Positions 38,795 to 48,805 of a DNA stretch of 64,000 bases are shown in pieces. The position numbers and the translations under genes are program-made. Source of the DNA: Synechococcus sp. PCC 7336 (GTDB lineage: Bacteria; Cyanobacteriota; Cyanobacteriia; Thermostichales; PCC-7336). The notes below the pieces were generated by a model. That model made no database searches and was not told the DNA's origin. It saw only the letters and a list, made by a program, of their open reading frames with translations. The first letter of the stretch is position 1, and every line of letters begins with the position of its first letter. The stretch covers positions 3,966,008 to 4,030,007 of the forward strand of contig NZ_CM001776.1 in the NCBI RefSeq assembly GCF_000332275.1, given 5' to 3'.

Positions 38795-41254
38795 ATGTTT
38801 GAACGATTTTCCAGTAGTGCGATCGCCACGATCGTCGCCGCCCAAGAAGAAGCTCGCCGTCAGGGTCAAGCCTTTGTGGGTACCGAACAACTCCTGTTGG
38901 GAGTTCTAGTGACTGGCTCCACCAAAGCATCTGCCGCCCTAGAAGCTGCCGGCATTACCTTAGCCGATGCCCGCAGGCATATTGAAACAATGTTAGGCAG
39001 CGGCTCCTCCTTTGCCCCCGCCGAGATCCCCATTACCCCCAAAGCCAAGCAGGCTTTAGAAGAAGCCCTGCGCCAATCTCGCCAATTGGGGCAAAACCAA
39101 GTCAATGCCGAGCACCTGCTACTGGGGTTGCTCGCGGCTGAAGATAGCGTCGCCGTCAACACGATTATCAGCTTGGGGGGAAATCCCGAACAGTTACGCA
39201 GCCAGATGCTGCAGAGTTTGGAGGATCTGACCGCTGTCCCGGCTGGCACGATCGAATGGCGGGGGGACAGCCGTTCTCCTTCTAACAATTCGCAAGGGGC
39301 TCTGGCCGAGTACGGCACCGATCTGACAGAACTGGCGGCAGCCGGTCAATTGGACCCGACGATTGGCCGCGATACCGAGCTCGATCGCGTCATGCAGATC
39401 TTGGGTCGCCGCACCAAAAACAATCCGGTTTTAGTCGGGGAACCGGGCGTGGGCAAAACCGCGATCGCCGAAGGTTTAGCTCAGCGTATTGCCAACCTGG
39501 ACGTGCCCGAAGCGCTATTGGAAAAGCGCGTCATCAGCCTCGATTTGGGCTTGCTGCTGGCCGGAACTCGCTTCCGGGGCGAGTTTGAAGAGCGCTTGCA
39601 TCAGGTCATAGATGAAGTGCGTTCGGCTGGCAACGTCATTCTCGTCATCGACGAAGTCCATACCCTCGTGGGAGCGGGGGGTTTGGATGGCGGTTTGGAT
39701 GCCTCCAATATGCTCAAGCCCGCCCTCGCTCGCGGCGAACTGCAGTGCATCGGAGCCACCACGCTGAATGAGTATCGCCAGCACATCGAAGCGGATGCGG
39801 CGTTAGAGCGGCGCTTCCAGATGGTGTTGGTGGGGGAACCCACTTTAGAGCAGGCGTTAGCCATTTTGCAGGGGGTACGCGATCGCTACGAGCGCCACCA
39901 CAAACTGACCGTTTCTGACGAAGCCTCGATCGCTGCCGTCCGCCTTTCCCATCGCTACATTCAAGATCGACAACTGCCGGATAAGGCGATCGACCTGATT
40001 GACGAGGCCGGATCTCGCGTGCGCCTGCGCCATGCTCTCGCCAGTACCGACAAGGCCCTGCGGGACGAACTGCGTCAAGTGCAGCGGGATAAAGAGGCCG
40101 CCATTTCTGCTCAAGAATTCGATACGGCGGCCAAGCTGCGCGAGCGCGAGCTGGCCTTGCTGGCCCAACTCAATGGCGAGAGAAACGCCAGCCTCCAGCC
40201 AGTGGTCGAGGCCGAAGATATCGCCGATGTAGTGTCCGCCTGGACGAACATCCCCGTCAATCAGTTGACCGAAGCGGAATCAATTCGCTTGCTGGATTTA
40301 GAAGGGGTGCTGCACGAGCGCATCGTCGGTCAAGCTGATGCAGTGAAAGCGATCGCGAAAGCAATGCGGCGATCGCGAGCCGGTTTAGGCAGTCCCGACC
40401 GCCCGATCGCCAGTTTCCTCTTCGCCGGACCCACGGGGGTGGGTAAGACCGAATTAGCCAAGGCTTTAGCTGATGCGGTATTTGGCTCGGAGGAGGCTAT
40501 GGTGCGGTTGGATATGTCCGAATATATGGAGCGCCACACCGTTTCCAAGCTGATTGGTTCCCCTCCCGGCTTTGTGGGCTACGAAGAGGGCGGACAGCTA
40601 ACTGAGGCCGTGCGCCGTCGCCCCTATACCGTGATTCTGTTAGACGAGGTAGAAAAAGCGCATCCCGACGCCTTCAACCTGCTGTTGCAAGTGCTGGAAG
40701 ACGGTCGCCTCACGGATGCCAAAGGGCGGACGGTCAGCTTTAAAAACACTCTAGTCATTGCCACCTCCAATCTGGGGGCTCGCTCCATCGAGTCGGGCGG
40801 CGGCGGCTTTGGTTTCGAGTTCGACGAGGATGCGGGCGAGGCGGCCTATCGACGAATTCGCGATCGCGTCACAGAGGAGATGAAACAGGTTTTCCGACCG
40901 GAATTTCTCAACCGCTTGGACGATATTGTTATCTTCCGCCAGCTCGAACGGGCAGAGGTGCGGCAAATCGCCGATCTGATGCTGCGGCAAGTGCAGGAGC
41001 GCTTGCGCGATCGCCGGATCGCACTGGAGGTCACTGCCGCTTTTGCAGAGAAGCTCGCCACCGAGGGCTACGACCCCAGCTACGGTGCCCGTCCGCTCCG
41101 TCGAGCCATTTCGCGCCTGGTGGAAGATCGACTGGCCGAAGCGATTCTGTCCGGTCAGATTGGAGCGGGGGACACTGCCGTTCTGGATGTGGATGAGGGC
41201 GGGCAGGTTGTGGCTAGTGCCAAGCAAGTTCCTGCATTAGTGGGCGTGGCTTGA
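38795..41254 (+). CDS. clpC: Hsp100 ATPase, ClpC type
   Basis: 819 residues. Clp proteins unfold substrates and feed them to ClpP. Two Clp_N repeats (about 1-70 and 80-145), Walker A GEPGVGKT and Walker [10 protein letters not shown] of the first AAA+ ring, a short middle domain with a UVR motif ([20 protein letters not shown]), then [16 protein letters not shown] and [14 protein letters not shown] of the second ring. The short UVR-containing middle domain marks ClpC, not ClpB. The C-terminal end is slightly shorter than typical. The start is the ATG at 38795 after an AAGAGAG stretch. Confidence 0.93.
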   Translation: MFERFSSSAIATIVAAQEEARRQGQAFVGTEQLLLGVLVTGSTKASAALEAAGITLADARRHIETMLGSGSSFAPAEIPITPKAKQALEEALRQSRQLGQNQVNAEHLLLGLLAAEDSVAVNTIISLGGNPEQLRSQMLQSLEDLTAVPAGTIEWRGDSRSPSNNSQGALAEYGTDLTELAAAGQLDPTIGRDTELDRVMQILGRRTKNNPVLVGEPGVGKTAIAEGLAQRIANLDVPEALLEKRVISLDLGLLLAGTRFRGEFEERLHQVIDEVRSAGNVILVIDEVHTLVGAGGLDGGLDASNMLKPALARGELQCIGATTLNEYRQHIEADAALERRFQMVLVGEPTLEQALAILQGVRDRYERHHKLTVSDEASIAAVRLSHRYIQDRQLPDKAIDLIDEAGSRVRLRHALASTDKALRDELRQVQRDKEAAISAQEFDTAAKLRERELALLAQLNGERNASLQPVVEAEDIADVVSAWTNIPVNQLTEAESIRLLDLEGVLHERIVGQADAVKAIAKAMRRSRAGLGSPDRPIASFLFAGPTGVGKTELAKALADAVFGSEEAMVRLDMSEYMERHTVSKLIGSPPGFVGYEEGGQLTEAVRRRPYTVILLDEVEKAHPDAFNLLLQVLEDGRLTDAKGRTVSFKNTLVIATSNLGARSIESGGGGFGFEFDEDAGEAAYRRIRDRVTEEMKQVFRPEFLNRLDDIVIFRQLERAEVRQIADLMLRQVQERLRDRRIALEVTAAFAEKLATEGYDPSYGARPLRRAISRLVEDRLAEAILSGQIGAGDTAVLDVDEGGQVVASAKQVPALVGVA

Positions 41255-41622
41255 GGGCGATCGCCTGAGTCTGGCGACACCCCGATTGGCCAGCAATTTC
41301 TGACTGCAGTTCTACAGAGCTCGGAACGCAAGTTTCCGGGCTCATTATCTGACTAAACTCTCAACATCATTTTGAGAAGCAGTATTGTGAATATATCTCC
41401 GAAAATATATTTATACGTTGTTTTGTATTGCAAGAACAAAATCAATGGCAGAATTGATAACCTGGCATCAGAATTTGCTTTGCTTGCGCCGATAAGCCAA
41501 TTGATGTAACACGTTATCGAGCCTGCTATTCCATTGATGAGATTTTTTAACCTGTTATAACTGCTTGCTTGTCTGCGCCTTCCTCGCTTTGCTACATACC
41601 CCAAAGTTTGAGAGGACATCAG
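41255..41622. other. AT-rich intergenic region before the lodA-like gene
   Basis: 368 bp, much more AT-rich than clpC. A minus-strand frame (41353-41619) has no ribosome binding site or family character and is rejected. A GAGAGGA ribosome binding site lies at its right end. It may mark the edge of an acquired segment. Confidence 0.4.
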
Positions 41623-43503
41623 ATGTCTGTTGATTCAACCATCGTTCGTGCGGCTATTTATCCATCGATTGGGATTGCTCGGGTGGGTAACAGTAAAAAT
41701 GAATATTTTATTGGTCCAGAAATTTCTTGGCCCGATCGTCAACCTATCGGGTTTTACAAAGATACAACGGGTGCATTAAAGCGACAGGCAGCCCGCTTTC
41801 GAATTTATGGACTAAATGCCGACGATCGGGTTGTGCGGGAATTGACTGCTGATGAGGCCAACATCACTTGGACCGTTCATGTCGCCAATAAAAAATCTGC
41901 TTGGTATGAATTTGAAGAAGCGCTAGATTTACCCACCACAGCACCAGCCAATCGACGCAACGCCAATTTTACCGAGGAGAAAAGAGAGCAGCTAGCGATC
42001 GATCCCGGTCCCATTTCAATTTCTGGCAAGCAAAAATCGGGTATTGAGTATCGCTTTGATAACGGTACGTTCTTAGGAGAAGAAGTTTATCTGGGAGAAC
42101 TACAAACGGATGAAGTAGGCCGCCTCATTTTCTTAGGGGGGCATGGACTTTCTAAAACACCCTTTCCAAACAATCCGCCCACGACCTTTGCCAATAACAA
42201 TGGCTGGCATGACGACACATCTGACGGCCCCGTAACAGCAGAAGTCTTGTATAACAATCAATCACTGCCCGTCGATCCAGCCTGGGTTGTCACTGCTCCC
42301 CCCAACTATGCCCCGGACATCATCTCAGTCATCACAATGTGGGATGTCATGGAGGATACGTTCCAGACCGCATTTTTCCTCCCCAAAGCTAAGCCATCCT
42401 TTATGCAGGATATTTACCCATTGCTGCAGCAGTTCAGCATGTGTCAGTGGGTGAACTTTGGCTTTTATGTGGGATTTGGCTACAACCAAGCCTATGACTT
42501 CGAAAATAAAGATTACATTGCTAAGCTGGCCAATCCAGATCCGGTCTATCGAGAATATCGCCGTCAAATTTTCAACTATTTCCGTCCCCCCAATCCCAAA
42601 ACGATCGACTCCGAAGCTTGGCCCTGGATGTATGGAGACCGCGTCTCAATCCCGGCTGATAACCCCGATGCATTTCTGTCGGTCACGCCAACGCTCTACC
42701 GGTACCTACAGCTTTGGCTGCAGGGGGACTATATCAATGATTGGGAGCCCGATTTTGTTCCCCCCAACTCGATTGACGAGATTGTCGAGCCCGCTCGACA
42801 AGCGGAGGCAATCGACAAAGCTTCGCTGTGGTTCTGCTTGGGCGGCCCCTTCCACCCTGGCTGCGAACTGACCTGGCCAATGCGCAACACCTCACTCTAT
42901 TCCAGCCCCTTCCGCATTCGCCATCGATCGCCCAACGATCCCGAACCCGACTACGGCAACACCCTCACGCACGCAGCAGTCATGAGTTCCGACGGACCGC
43001 TCTACGCCCAATCTGCAGGGGATTTGACCCGCTGGATGGCAGTACCCTGGCAAACCGATACCGCCAGTTGTCGGGCGGGATACGACAAGAAGTACGATCC
43101 CTGGTTGCCCACGTTCTGGCCTGCCCGCGTGCCCAATCATGTCTTGACCCAGAAGTGCTACAACACTGTGATGGATCGAAATGCCTCGCGTGAGAAGCGG
43201 CTGGAGGCGTTCAATCACCGTGCCTCTTGGTACCGCCTCTTGGGTGAAGGCTATCTCAAGCAGGTGGCCAATGCGATCGATCTGTTCGGCGATCTGGGGG
43301 TGGTAGAACGTCGCGATGGCATTCCCAAAGATCCCGATTTTCCTGCAGTTATGTATGTTGAATCGGAACCCGGCGCACCCGGTGGCGACGCTGCAGAGGA
43401 GAAAGCCCAGGGTCTGAAAACCGACAAGAGCGCGGTGGATGATATTCCTGACAATTGCGGCATTTACGTCGGTCCAGTCGAGAAGGTAACCCGTAAAAAG
43501 TAG
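41623..43503 (+). CDS. LodA/GoxA-family CTQ-dependent amino-acid oxidase
   Basis: 626 residues from the ATG at 41623, after GAGAGGA; a TTG at 41569 is open but less likely. LodA-type enzymes are quinoproteins that oxidise amino-acid amines with a cysteine tryptophylquinone made from their own Cys and Trp. AAIYPSIGIARVGNSKNEYF and GPEI at the start, LWFCLGGPFHPGCELTWPMR, and DLTRWMAVPWQTDTASCRAG are family marks. Cys483 (TASCRAG) is the probable cofactor cysteine; Trp536 (RASWYR) is a candidate for the cofactor Trp. The next gene is the LodB-like maturase. The substrate (lysine, glycine or other) cannot be told. No complete GCGATCGC is present in the gene. Confidence 0.88.
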   Translation: MSVDSTIVRAAIYPSIGIARVGNSKNEYFIGPEISWPDRQPIGFYKDTTGALKRQAARFRIYGLNADDRVVRELTADEANITWTVHVANKKSAWYEFEEALDLPTTAPANRRNANFTEEKREQLAIDPGPISISGKQKSGIEYRFDNGTFLGEEVYLGELQTDEVGRLIFLGGHGLSKTPFPNNPPTTFANNNGWHDDTSDGPVTAEVLYNNQSLPVDPAWVVTAPPNYAPDIISVITMWDVMEDTFQTAFFLPKAKPSFMQDIYPLLQQFSMCQWVNFGFYVGFGYNQAYDFENKDYIAKLANPDPVYREYRRQIFNYFRPPNPKTIDSEAWPWMYGDRVSIPADNPDAFLSVTPTLYRYLQLWLQGDYINDWEPDFVPPNSIDEIVEPARQAEAIDKASLWFCLGGPFHPGCELTWPMRNTSLYSSPFRIRHRSPNDPEPDYGNTLTHAAVMSSDGPLYAQSAGDLTRWMAVPWQTDTASCRAGYDKKYDPWLPTFWPARVPNHVLTQKCYNTVMDRNASREKRLEAFNHRASWYRLLGEGYLKQVANAIDLFGDLGVVERRDGIPKDPDFPAVMYVESEPGAPGGDAAEEKAQGLKTDKSAVDDIPDNCGIYVGPVEKVTRKK

Positions 43504-43521
43504 CCGTTCGGAGGCCACTGG

Positions 43522-44643
43522 ATGAACGTTGAAGTCGCCATCATCGGTGGAGGACCGGCAGGGGCAGCGGCGGCACAGATTCTGGCATCTGCTGGCTGCA
43601 AAACGCTGCTAGTGGATGCTGCGAGTCCCAAACGCTTCAAAATTGGCGAAAGTTTGCTGCCTGCGGCACAGCGGCTGCTGGAGGATTTGGGGGCGGGCGA
43701 TCGCTTCTTAGCGGACAAGCATTTGCCCTGCTATGGCTATGCCTCGGCTTGGGGGTCGGCGGAGATCTACAGTACGGACTTTATCCGCTCGCCCCACGGT
43801 TATGGCTGGCATTTGGATCGCGCTCGCTTCGATGCGTCCTTGCGAGAGGCAGCAGCTGATGCTGGTGCAGTCTGCCAGTTTCAGATGGCTTTATCTCAAT
43901 GCAATCGCGTCAACGGAAGCTGGAAATTGCGCTTGACGGGTTCGGGAACAGGCGACACCATTACAGCGGAGTGGGTGTTTGACTGTACGGGCCGCAGCCG
44001 CAAAGTCGCACGCAGTTTGGGGGTCGAGGCACAGGATGGCGATCGCCTACGGGCGTTCTACGCACAGTTCCAGCCGATGCAGGGGAGGCCAGATCGGGAT
44101 GCGTTGAGTTCGATCGAGTCGGTACCGGAAGGATGGTGGTACACCGCAAAGCTACCGGGCGATCGCCGCATCGTGGCGTTCTTTACGGACGCAGATTCGG
44201 ATTGTGCGAGTGCAGCACGAACTGAGGCGGGGTTTCTGCAACTGTGCGATCGCACCATCCATCTCAAGCAGAAGTTGGCGGAGTTCGAATATGCGATCGC
44301 CACTAAGCCCCAAGGCACAGAGGCTGGCAGTTCTCGGCTGCAGTGCTTCCACGGCGAAGGCTGGATGGCGGTAGGAGATGCGGCCATGTCGTTCGATCCG
44401 CTGTCGTCACAGGGGATTTATACGGCTATGTATGGTGGAGTGAAAGCGGCGAGAGCATGGTTGGCTTGGCAAGGGGGCGATCGCGCTGCCTTAGACCATT
44501 ACGATGCCGCGCTTTCAGAAGTTTATCGACAGTACCTTCGCCATCGCTTGCACTACTACCAAATGGAACAACGTTGGCAAGCTAGCGCGTTTTGGGCTCG
44601 GAAGATGGCGGCAACGGGTTCTGTTGCCAATACGGTGTTGTAA
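43522..44643 (+). CDS. LodB-like FAD-dependent maturase
   Basis: 373 residues. N-terminal FAD-binding VAIIGGGPAGAAAAQIL, the FKIGESLLPAAQRLLEDL motif of the flavin halogenase/monooxygenase superfamily, and VGDAAMSFDPLSSQG as second FAD motif. In known LodA systems the partner flavoprotein hydroxylates the active-site Trp on the way to the quinone cofactor and must be encoded with the oxidase. The 18-bp gap to the LodA-like gene and a GGAGG before the ATG support one transcript. Unlike its neighbours it contains several GCGATCGC sites. Confidence 0.87.
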   Translation: MNVEVAIIGGGPAGAAAAQILASAGCKTLLVDAASPKRFKIGESLLPAAQRLLEDLGAGDRFLADKHLPCYGYASAWGSAEIYSTDFIRSPHGYGWHLDRARFDASLREAAADAGAVCQFQMALSQCNRVNGSWKLRLTGSGTGDTITAEWVFDCTGRSRKVARSLGVEAQDGDRLRAFYAQFQPMQGRPDRDALSSIESVPEGWWYTAKLPGDRRIVAFFTDADSDCASAARTEAGFLQLCDRTIHLKQKLAEFEYAIATKPQGTEAGSSRLQCFHGEGWMAVGDAAMSFDPLSSQGIYTAMYGGVKAARAWLAWQGGDRAALDHYDAALSEVYRQYLRHRLHYYQMEQRWQASAFWARKMAATGSVANTVL

Positions 44644-44826
44644 ACGGCGACTCTGAAGGTTCTCTCATAGAGAAGGAGAGCAGGAAATCTAGGAAGCAAT
44701 TTCCCCAATTTTTCCGCTCTCCAAGCATAGGAAAACTCTGTTAGCTGGGCATGGTTTGTAATTGGAGTCGTTAGTTCTGACAAGGACTCCTTAGCCTTCC
44801 AGCTACCGAGTGACTCGAAATGGAAG

Positions 44827-46149
44827 CTAGCTACCACGCTGCTTGACTATATCGTCAAAAATATGACTCAATCGGGTGCTCGCAGTTTCGTTAGGAGTGT
44901 AGTTATGGCAGGCAAAGCAGTTGACCCCATTATCTGTACTGGCCTGAATAGTAGAGTTGTTAATCGTTAAGGTTCCTTGAAAAGTTGTCTCCATAGTCGG
45001 GTTGGCAAGTTGCAATCCACCGCGTTGGTTGTCACTAGAAGCAGGCTGAGATGGATCGCTGACCCACAGCCCGCCAATGTTGAAGTAGTTTGCCATAACG
45101 GCCATCGGATCGCTGGCTGGAAGGCTGCTCAAAATCCCGTTAGGGCCAACCAGCTGTTCGTTCAAGGCATCAACATCGATGATGTTCTCCTCACCTTTGC
45201 TATCGCCCGGTGCTGTGCCTTCAGGAAAAATCCGACAGATCTCGCTGGGAGTCATGTCGGTTAGACTCATTGCGGGCTGCGCCTGATTGTACTGACAGGC
45301 ATCAAAACAACTTGAGTCGGGATTGGCCAGACAGTTACTGCAAGACTCAGATAAAAACGACCAATTATCCGCAGGGGGTGCAGCTGGGTTCAGGCAATTG
45401 GGCGCGTTGCTTTTATGCTCGTAGCTGGTCCACACCAGTTCGGGATGTTCTGGAGTACCGCGCACCAAATGATAGCCAACCATACCTAATGTTTCTTTAA
45501 TGGGCTCGCCATCTTCTGGAATCACATCTGCATCAATCCAAATGTAATCAGCTTTCTCCGAGGCATCGATGACCTTCCAAGACGTTTTAATCTCAGTGGT
45601 ATCGGTCGGCAAATTACCGCTGTCTGGTGCCGTACAGAGATCGCGTCCAAAGGCAATACTATAAAATACGACGTTGCCATTTTGGTCGTATATCGTTGCC
45701 CCGCCCCCTGCCTGACCGATGCGCTCGGGCAAAATGAACTCAGCGGCATCATCCGGATCTTTAACCATTCTGAGGAAGAAGACCGGCTCGGTAGAAGAGC
45801 TGCTGCAAGAGTCTTCGTCGATTTGCAAAATGGGATAATTTTGCGTGACTTGAAAATTACGCAAACTCGGATCGCTGCCAGAAGGCGACATCAAATAAAG
45901 AAACCACTGCCAGGAGAATTGATAAAACTGGCAAAAGTTTTGACCGCCACCGGGAATTTCGCTGGGTGGGTTGGGCTGAGTCACCCAATCTGCGCTCGCC
46001 ATGCATGTAGATGGGGTAGATGCTGCTTGCAGTATTTCTGTATTCGGAGTGGATGCCAGCCGATTGCTTTGACAGGCCGTCAAAAAACAGAGAGAAAAAA
46101 CACATGCAAAACAGATCGAGAAGAACCGAAATTTCTGTAAGAGCTTCAT
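44827..46149 (-). CDS. Lipoprotein with a single c-type haem motif
   Basis: 440 residues. Lipobox FLTAC with Cys26 as the acylated residue gives an exported, membrane-anchored protein. A single CxxCH (Cys411, Cys414, His415 in NCFACHNYTP) near the C-terminus is a covalent haem site. The body has FCQFYQFSWQWFLYLMSP and eight other Cys, several clustered around residues 255-280 (CSNC, CFDAC), which may form disulphides. The family is not known to me beyond its resemblance to 'cytochrome-like' hypothetical proteins. It converges on the LodA/LodB pair (183 bp apart) and shares their low HIP1 content. Confidence 0.75.
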   Translation of the reverse strand: MKLLQKFRFFSICFACVFSLCFLTACQSNRLASTPNTEILQAASTPSTCMASADWVTQPNPPSEIPGGGQNFCQFYQFSWQWFLYLMSPSGSDPSLRNFQVTQNYPILQIDEDSCSSSSTEPVFFLRMVKDPDDAAEFILPERIGQAGGGATIYDQNGNVVFYSIAFGRDLCTAPDSGNLPTDTTEIKTSWKVIDASEKADYIWIDADVIPEDGEPIKETLGMVGYHLVRGTPEHPELVWTSYEHKSNAPNCLNPAAPPADNWSFLSESCSNCLANPDSSCFDACQYNQAQPAMSLTDMTPSEICRIFPEGTAPGDSKGEENIIDVDALNEQLVGPNGILSSLPASDPMAVMANYFNIGGLWVSDPSQPASSDNQRGGLQLANPTMETTFQGTLTINNSTIQASTDNGVNCFACHNYTPNETASTRLSHIFDDIVKQRGS

Positions 46150-46742
46150 ATTAAATCGAGTATCCGCATAGAGTTAATAGCTAAGCAACTTAGGTACGAT
46201 TGGGATCTCCTCAGCAGGGCTGCTTATACTTATACATCGATAAGAGGCTCGCCCGAACAGCATTTCTTCAAGTCATTTGAATACAGTTACTGATACTGAA
46301 ACTTTTTATACATAAGATGATCTCACAGATCCTGCAGCCTATCGAGGATAGGACTATGGCTTACTCCTCTGGGCGATTGTACCCACCTACTGAGAATCAA
46401 GAATTTTAGGCTGCATCAAAAACACTTCCTGCAGCAATAATTTTCTTAGATAACCATATATCGTAGGGAAAAAGCATAAATACTTTGTTTTTGTAGTAAA
46501 AGTTTTGAATCTCCCTGAAAAATATTACCGTTTGTAATGTACGGGGTCATTAAAGCTGAAAATTGTCAGGACTAGAGACTCAAATTGGGGCTATCAGGGC
46601 CGAAATCAGCAATTCCCCCATCTCTTTGGCAGAGTTGAGCCTGTCGGGAATTGGGTCAGCTCAGATTGGGGTCGCCAAATTGCGGAGTCTTTCAGGGGCC
46701 AAATAGTGGCATCTTGAGATAAGAGTGTTAAGGAATGTAAAG
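46150..46742. other. AT-rich intergenic region, 593 bp
   Basis: Contains no credible gene, no complete GCGATCGC and several A/T runs. The right end carries AAGGA ten bases before the next start. It holds the promoters of the divergent lipoprotein and desaturase-like genes, but I cannot pick boxes with confidence. Confidence 0.4.
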
Positions 46743-48251
46743 ATGTCAGCGGACAATCCGAAGGTGGTTGTAGTGGGAGCCGGATGGGCGGGGCTAGGCG
46801 CAACCTACCATTTGGCCCGGCAAGGATACGATGTGACACTGCTGGAGGCTAGCCCCTATCCGGGGGGGTTGGCGGCGGGTTGGGAAACACCGGAGGGGCG
46901 CTCGGTGGAGGGAGGTATCCACGGGTTTTGGTATCCCTACAGCAATATCTTTGGCTTGGTAGGCGAACTGGGATTGCAGCCGTTCACACCCTTTACCCGC
47001 TCGTCCCAATATTCCCCCGCCGGCTTGGAGGTGGAGTCGCCCCTGTTTCAACACAAACAGCGCTTGCCGTCCCCCCTCGGCACCTTTCTCTACACGGATT
47101 TCAAACGGCTGCCCCCGAGCGATCGCCTTTCTGCCCTGCCCCTGCTCTACGCCATCATCGACTTCGATAACTCCGATGAGGCTTGGCGACGCTACGACTC
47201 CGTCACTGCGCGGGAACTGTTCAAACAATTTGGCGTTTCGGAACGGCTGTACAAAGAGTCGTTCGAGCCGATGTTGCTAGTGGGCCTGTTTGCGCCGGGA
47301 GAACAATGCTCGGCAGCGGCAGCGTTGGGGATGTTGTACTACTTCATCCTGGCCCACCAACCTGACTTCGATGTGGTTTGGTGTCGCGGCACGATTGGCA
47401 AGTGGATTTTCCAGCCTTGGGTCGATCGCATCGAGACAGCAGGGGGCAAGGTGCTGACCGAGCGGCGGGTCTCCGATTTGGTGTTGGACAAGCGCGGTCG
47501 AGCCAAAGCGGTGGTGTGTGGAGACGAGAGGTTTGACGCGGATGCCGTTATTTTTGCGGTCGGGATTAGCGGTATGCAGGCTATTGTCAGGGGCAGCGAG
47601 AGTTTGCGATCGCGACCAGAGTTTTTGGATGTGATGAATTTGCGATCGATCGATGTCATGGCAACGCGGTTGTGGTTCGATCGCAAGGTGGAGGTACCGC
47701 TGCCCTCCAATGCTTGTTTTGGTTTCGATCCCGCGACGGGCTGGACGTTTTTCGATCTCAACACCCTGCACGATGAATTTCGCGACGCACCGGGCACGGT
47801 TATCGAAGCCGATTTCTATCATGCCGATCGGCTCTTGCCCATGAGTGACGAGCAAATTGTACGCAAGGTCCAGCGAGATTTGACTACCTGCGTTCCTGGA
47901 TTTGGCGATGCGAAGGTGGTGGATTCCAGTATTATTCGAGTGCCGCGTGGGGTGACGCACTTTGCCCCCGGCAGTTACCAATACTTGCCTTCGGCTACCA
48001 CCAGTATCGAGAATCTGTTTATGAGTGGCGATTGGATTGCGAACCAACACGGTTCTTGGTCGCAGGAGAAGGCTTATGTGACGGGGTTGGAAGCGGCGAA
48101 TTTAGTCGTCGATCGCTTTGGCACAGGAGAACCTGCCCGCATCGTCCCGGTCGAGCCCGACGAACCTCATATTCAGGTGTTGCGATCGCTCAATCGCTCC
48201 GCGCGATCGTTTGCGAGGGACTGGCTGCCCAGTCTCGGCTGGCTGCCTTAG
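46743..48251 (+). CDS. FAD-dependent phytoene-desaturase-like oxidoreductase
   Basis: 502 residues. VVVVGAGWAGLGATYHLARQ and LLEASPYPGGLA are the dinucleotide-binding start of the amine-oxidase/phytoene-desaturase superfamily. GGIHGFWYPYSN follows, and the C-terminal NLFMSGDWI, then SQEKAYVTGLEAAN, matches the second FAD site of plant/cyanobacterial-type desaturases (CrtP/CrtQ). It is not clearly either, so a carotenoid desaturase paralogue is the best guess. The start is the ATG at 46743, ten bases after AAGGA; a GTG at 46725 is possible. Confidence 0.85.
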   Translation: MSADNPKVVVVGAGWAGLGATYHLARQGYDVTLLEASPYPGGLAAGWETPEGRSVEGGIHGFWYPYSNIFGLVGELGLQPFTPFTRSSQYSPAGLEVESPLFQHKQRLPSPLGTFLYTDFKRLPPSDRLSALPLLYAIIDFDNSDEAWRRYDSVTARELFKQFGVSERLYKESFEPMLLVGLFAPGEQCSAAAALGMLYYFILAHQPDFDVVWCRGTIGKWIFQPWVDRIETAGGKVLTERRVSDLVLDKRGRAKAVVCGDERFDADAVIFAVGISGMQAIVRGSESLRSRPEFLDVMNLRSIDVMATRLWFDRKVEVPLPSNACFGFDPATGWTFFDLNTLHDEFRDAPGTVIEADFYHADRLLPMSDEQIVRKVQRDLTTCVPGFGDAKVVDSSIIRVPRGVTHFAPGSYQYLPSATTSIENLFMSGDWIANQHGSWSQEKAYVTGLEAANLVVDRFGTGEPARIVPVEPDEPHIQVLRSLNRSARSFARDWLPSLGWLP

Positions 48252-48301
48252 GTAGGGCCTCCAGATCGGCTACAGTGGGTTTCCCCACCGATTCCGTGTC
48301 G

Positions 48302-48775
48302 ATGCTTGCTCCAATTGGCTGGCTTCAATTAGCAATCCGACTGTGTCTTGCCCTCCTGGCCGGGACGGCCATTGGTCTGGAGCGGGAAATTTTAGGCAAG
48401 CCTGCCGGGTTGCGGACCAATATGTTGGTGAGTTTGGGAGCGGCTCTGTTTGTGCTGGTTCCGATTGAGTTGGGGTTGGCTCAAGAGAGTCCAGATGCCC
48501 TCAGCCGAGTGATTCAGGGGGCGATCGCGGGGGTGGGGTTTATTGGTGGCGGCACCATTCTGAGCGGGCACAAGGTGAAGGGGTTGACATCTGCCGCTGC
48601 GATTTGGGTATCGGCTGGGCTGGGGATTGCGATGGGCTGCGGCTTGTGGCAGCTAGGCTCGATCGGGGCGGCCTTGGCCTGGATTGTCTTGCGGGTGGTG
48701 GAGTGGCTTGAGGTTGGGTTGCTGAGGCCCCCAAAGGGCAGGGGCAAGATTGAGCGATCGCATCCACCCAGTTGA
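48302..48775 (+). CDS. MgtC/SapB-family membrane protein
   Basis: 157 residues. LLAGTAIGLEREILGKPAGL, RTNMLVSLGAALFVLVP and GVGFIGGGTILSGHKVKGLT, then AAAIWVSAGLGIAMG, are the family core with four hydrophobic segments. In pathogens MgtC tunes the F1Fo ATPase or magnesium adaptation; the role in cyanobacteria is unknown. The frame is open upstream through the desaturase-like gene, so the ATG at 48302 is used. It is 50 bp downstream of that gene and probably co-transcribed. Confidence 0.9.
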   Translation: MLAPIGWLQLAIRLCLALLAGTAIGLEREILGKPAGLRTNMLVSLGAALFVLVPIELGLAQESPDALSRVIQGAIAGVGFIGGGTILSGHKVKGLTSAAAIWVSAGLGIAMGCGLWQLGSIGAALAWIVLRVVEWLEVGLLRPPKGRGKIERSHPPS

Positions 48776-48805
48776 AATGAAGGCCGATAAGGTCTCTCAG
48801 CTACA

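Noticed and set aside
41353-41619. Minus-strand 88-codon frame before the lodA-like gene
   Set aside because: AT-rich, no ribosome binding site and no recognisable motif.
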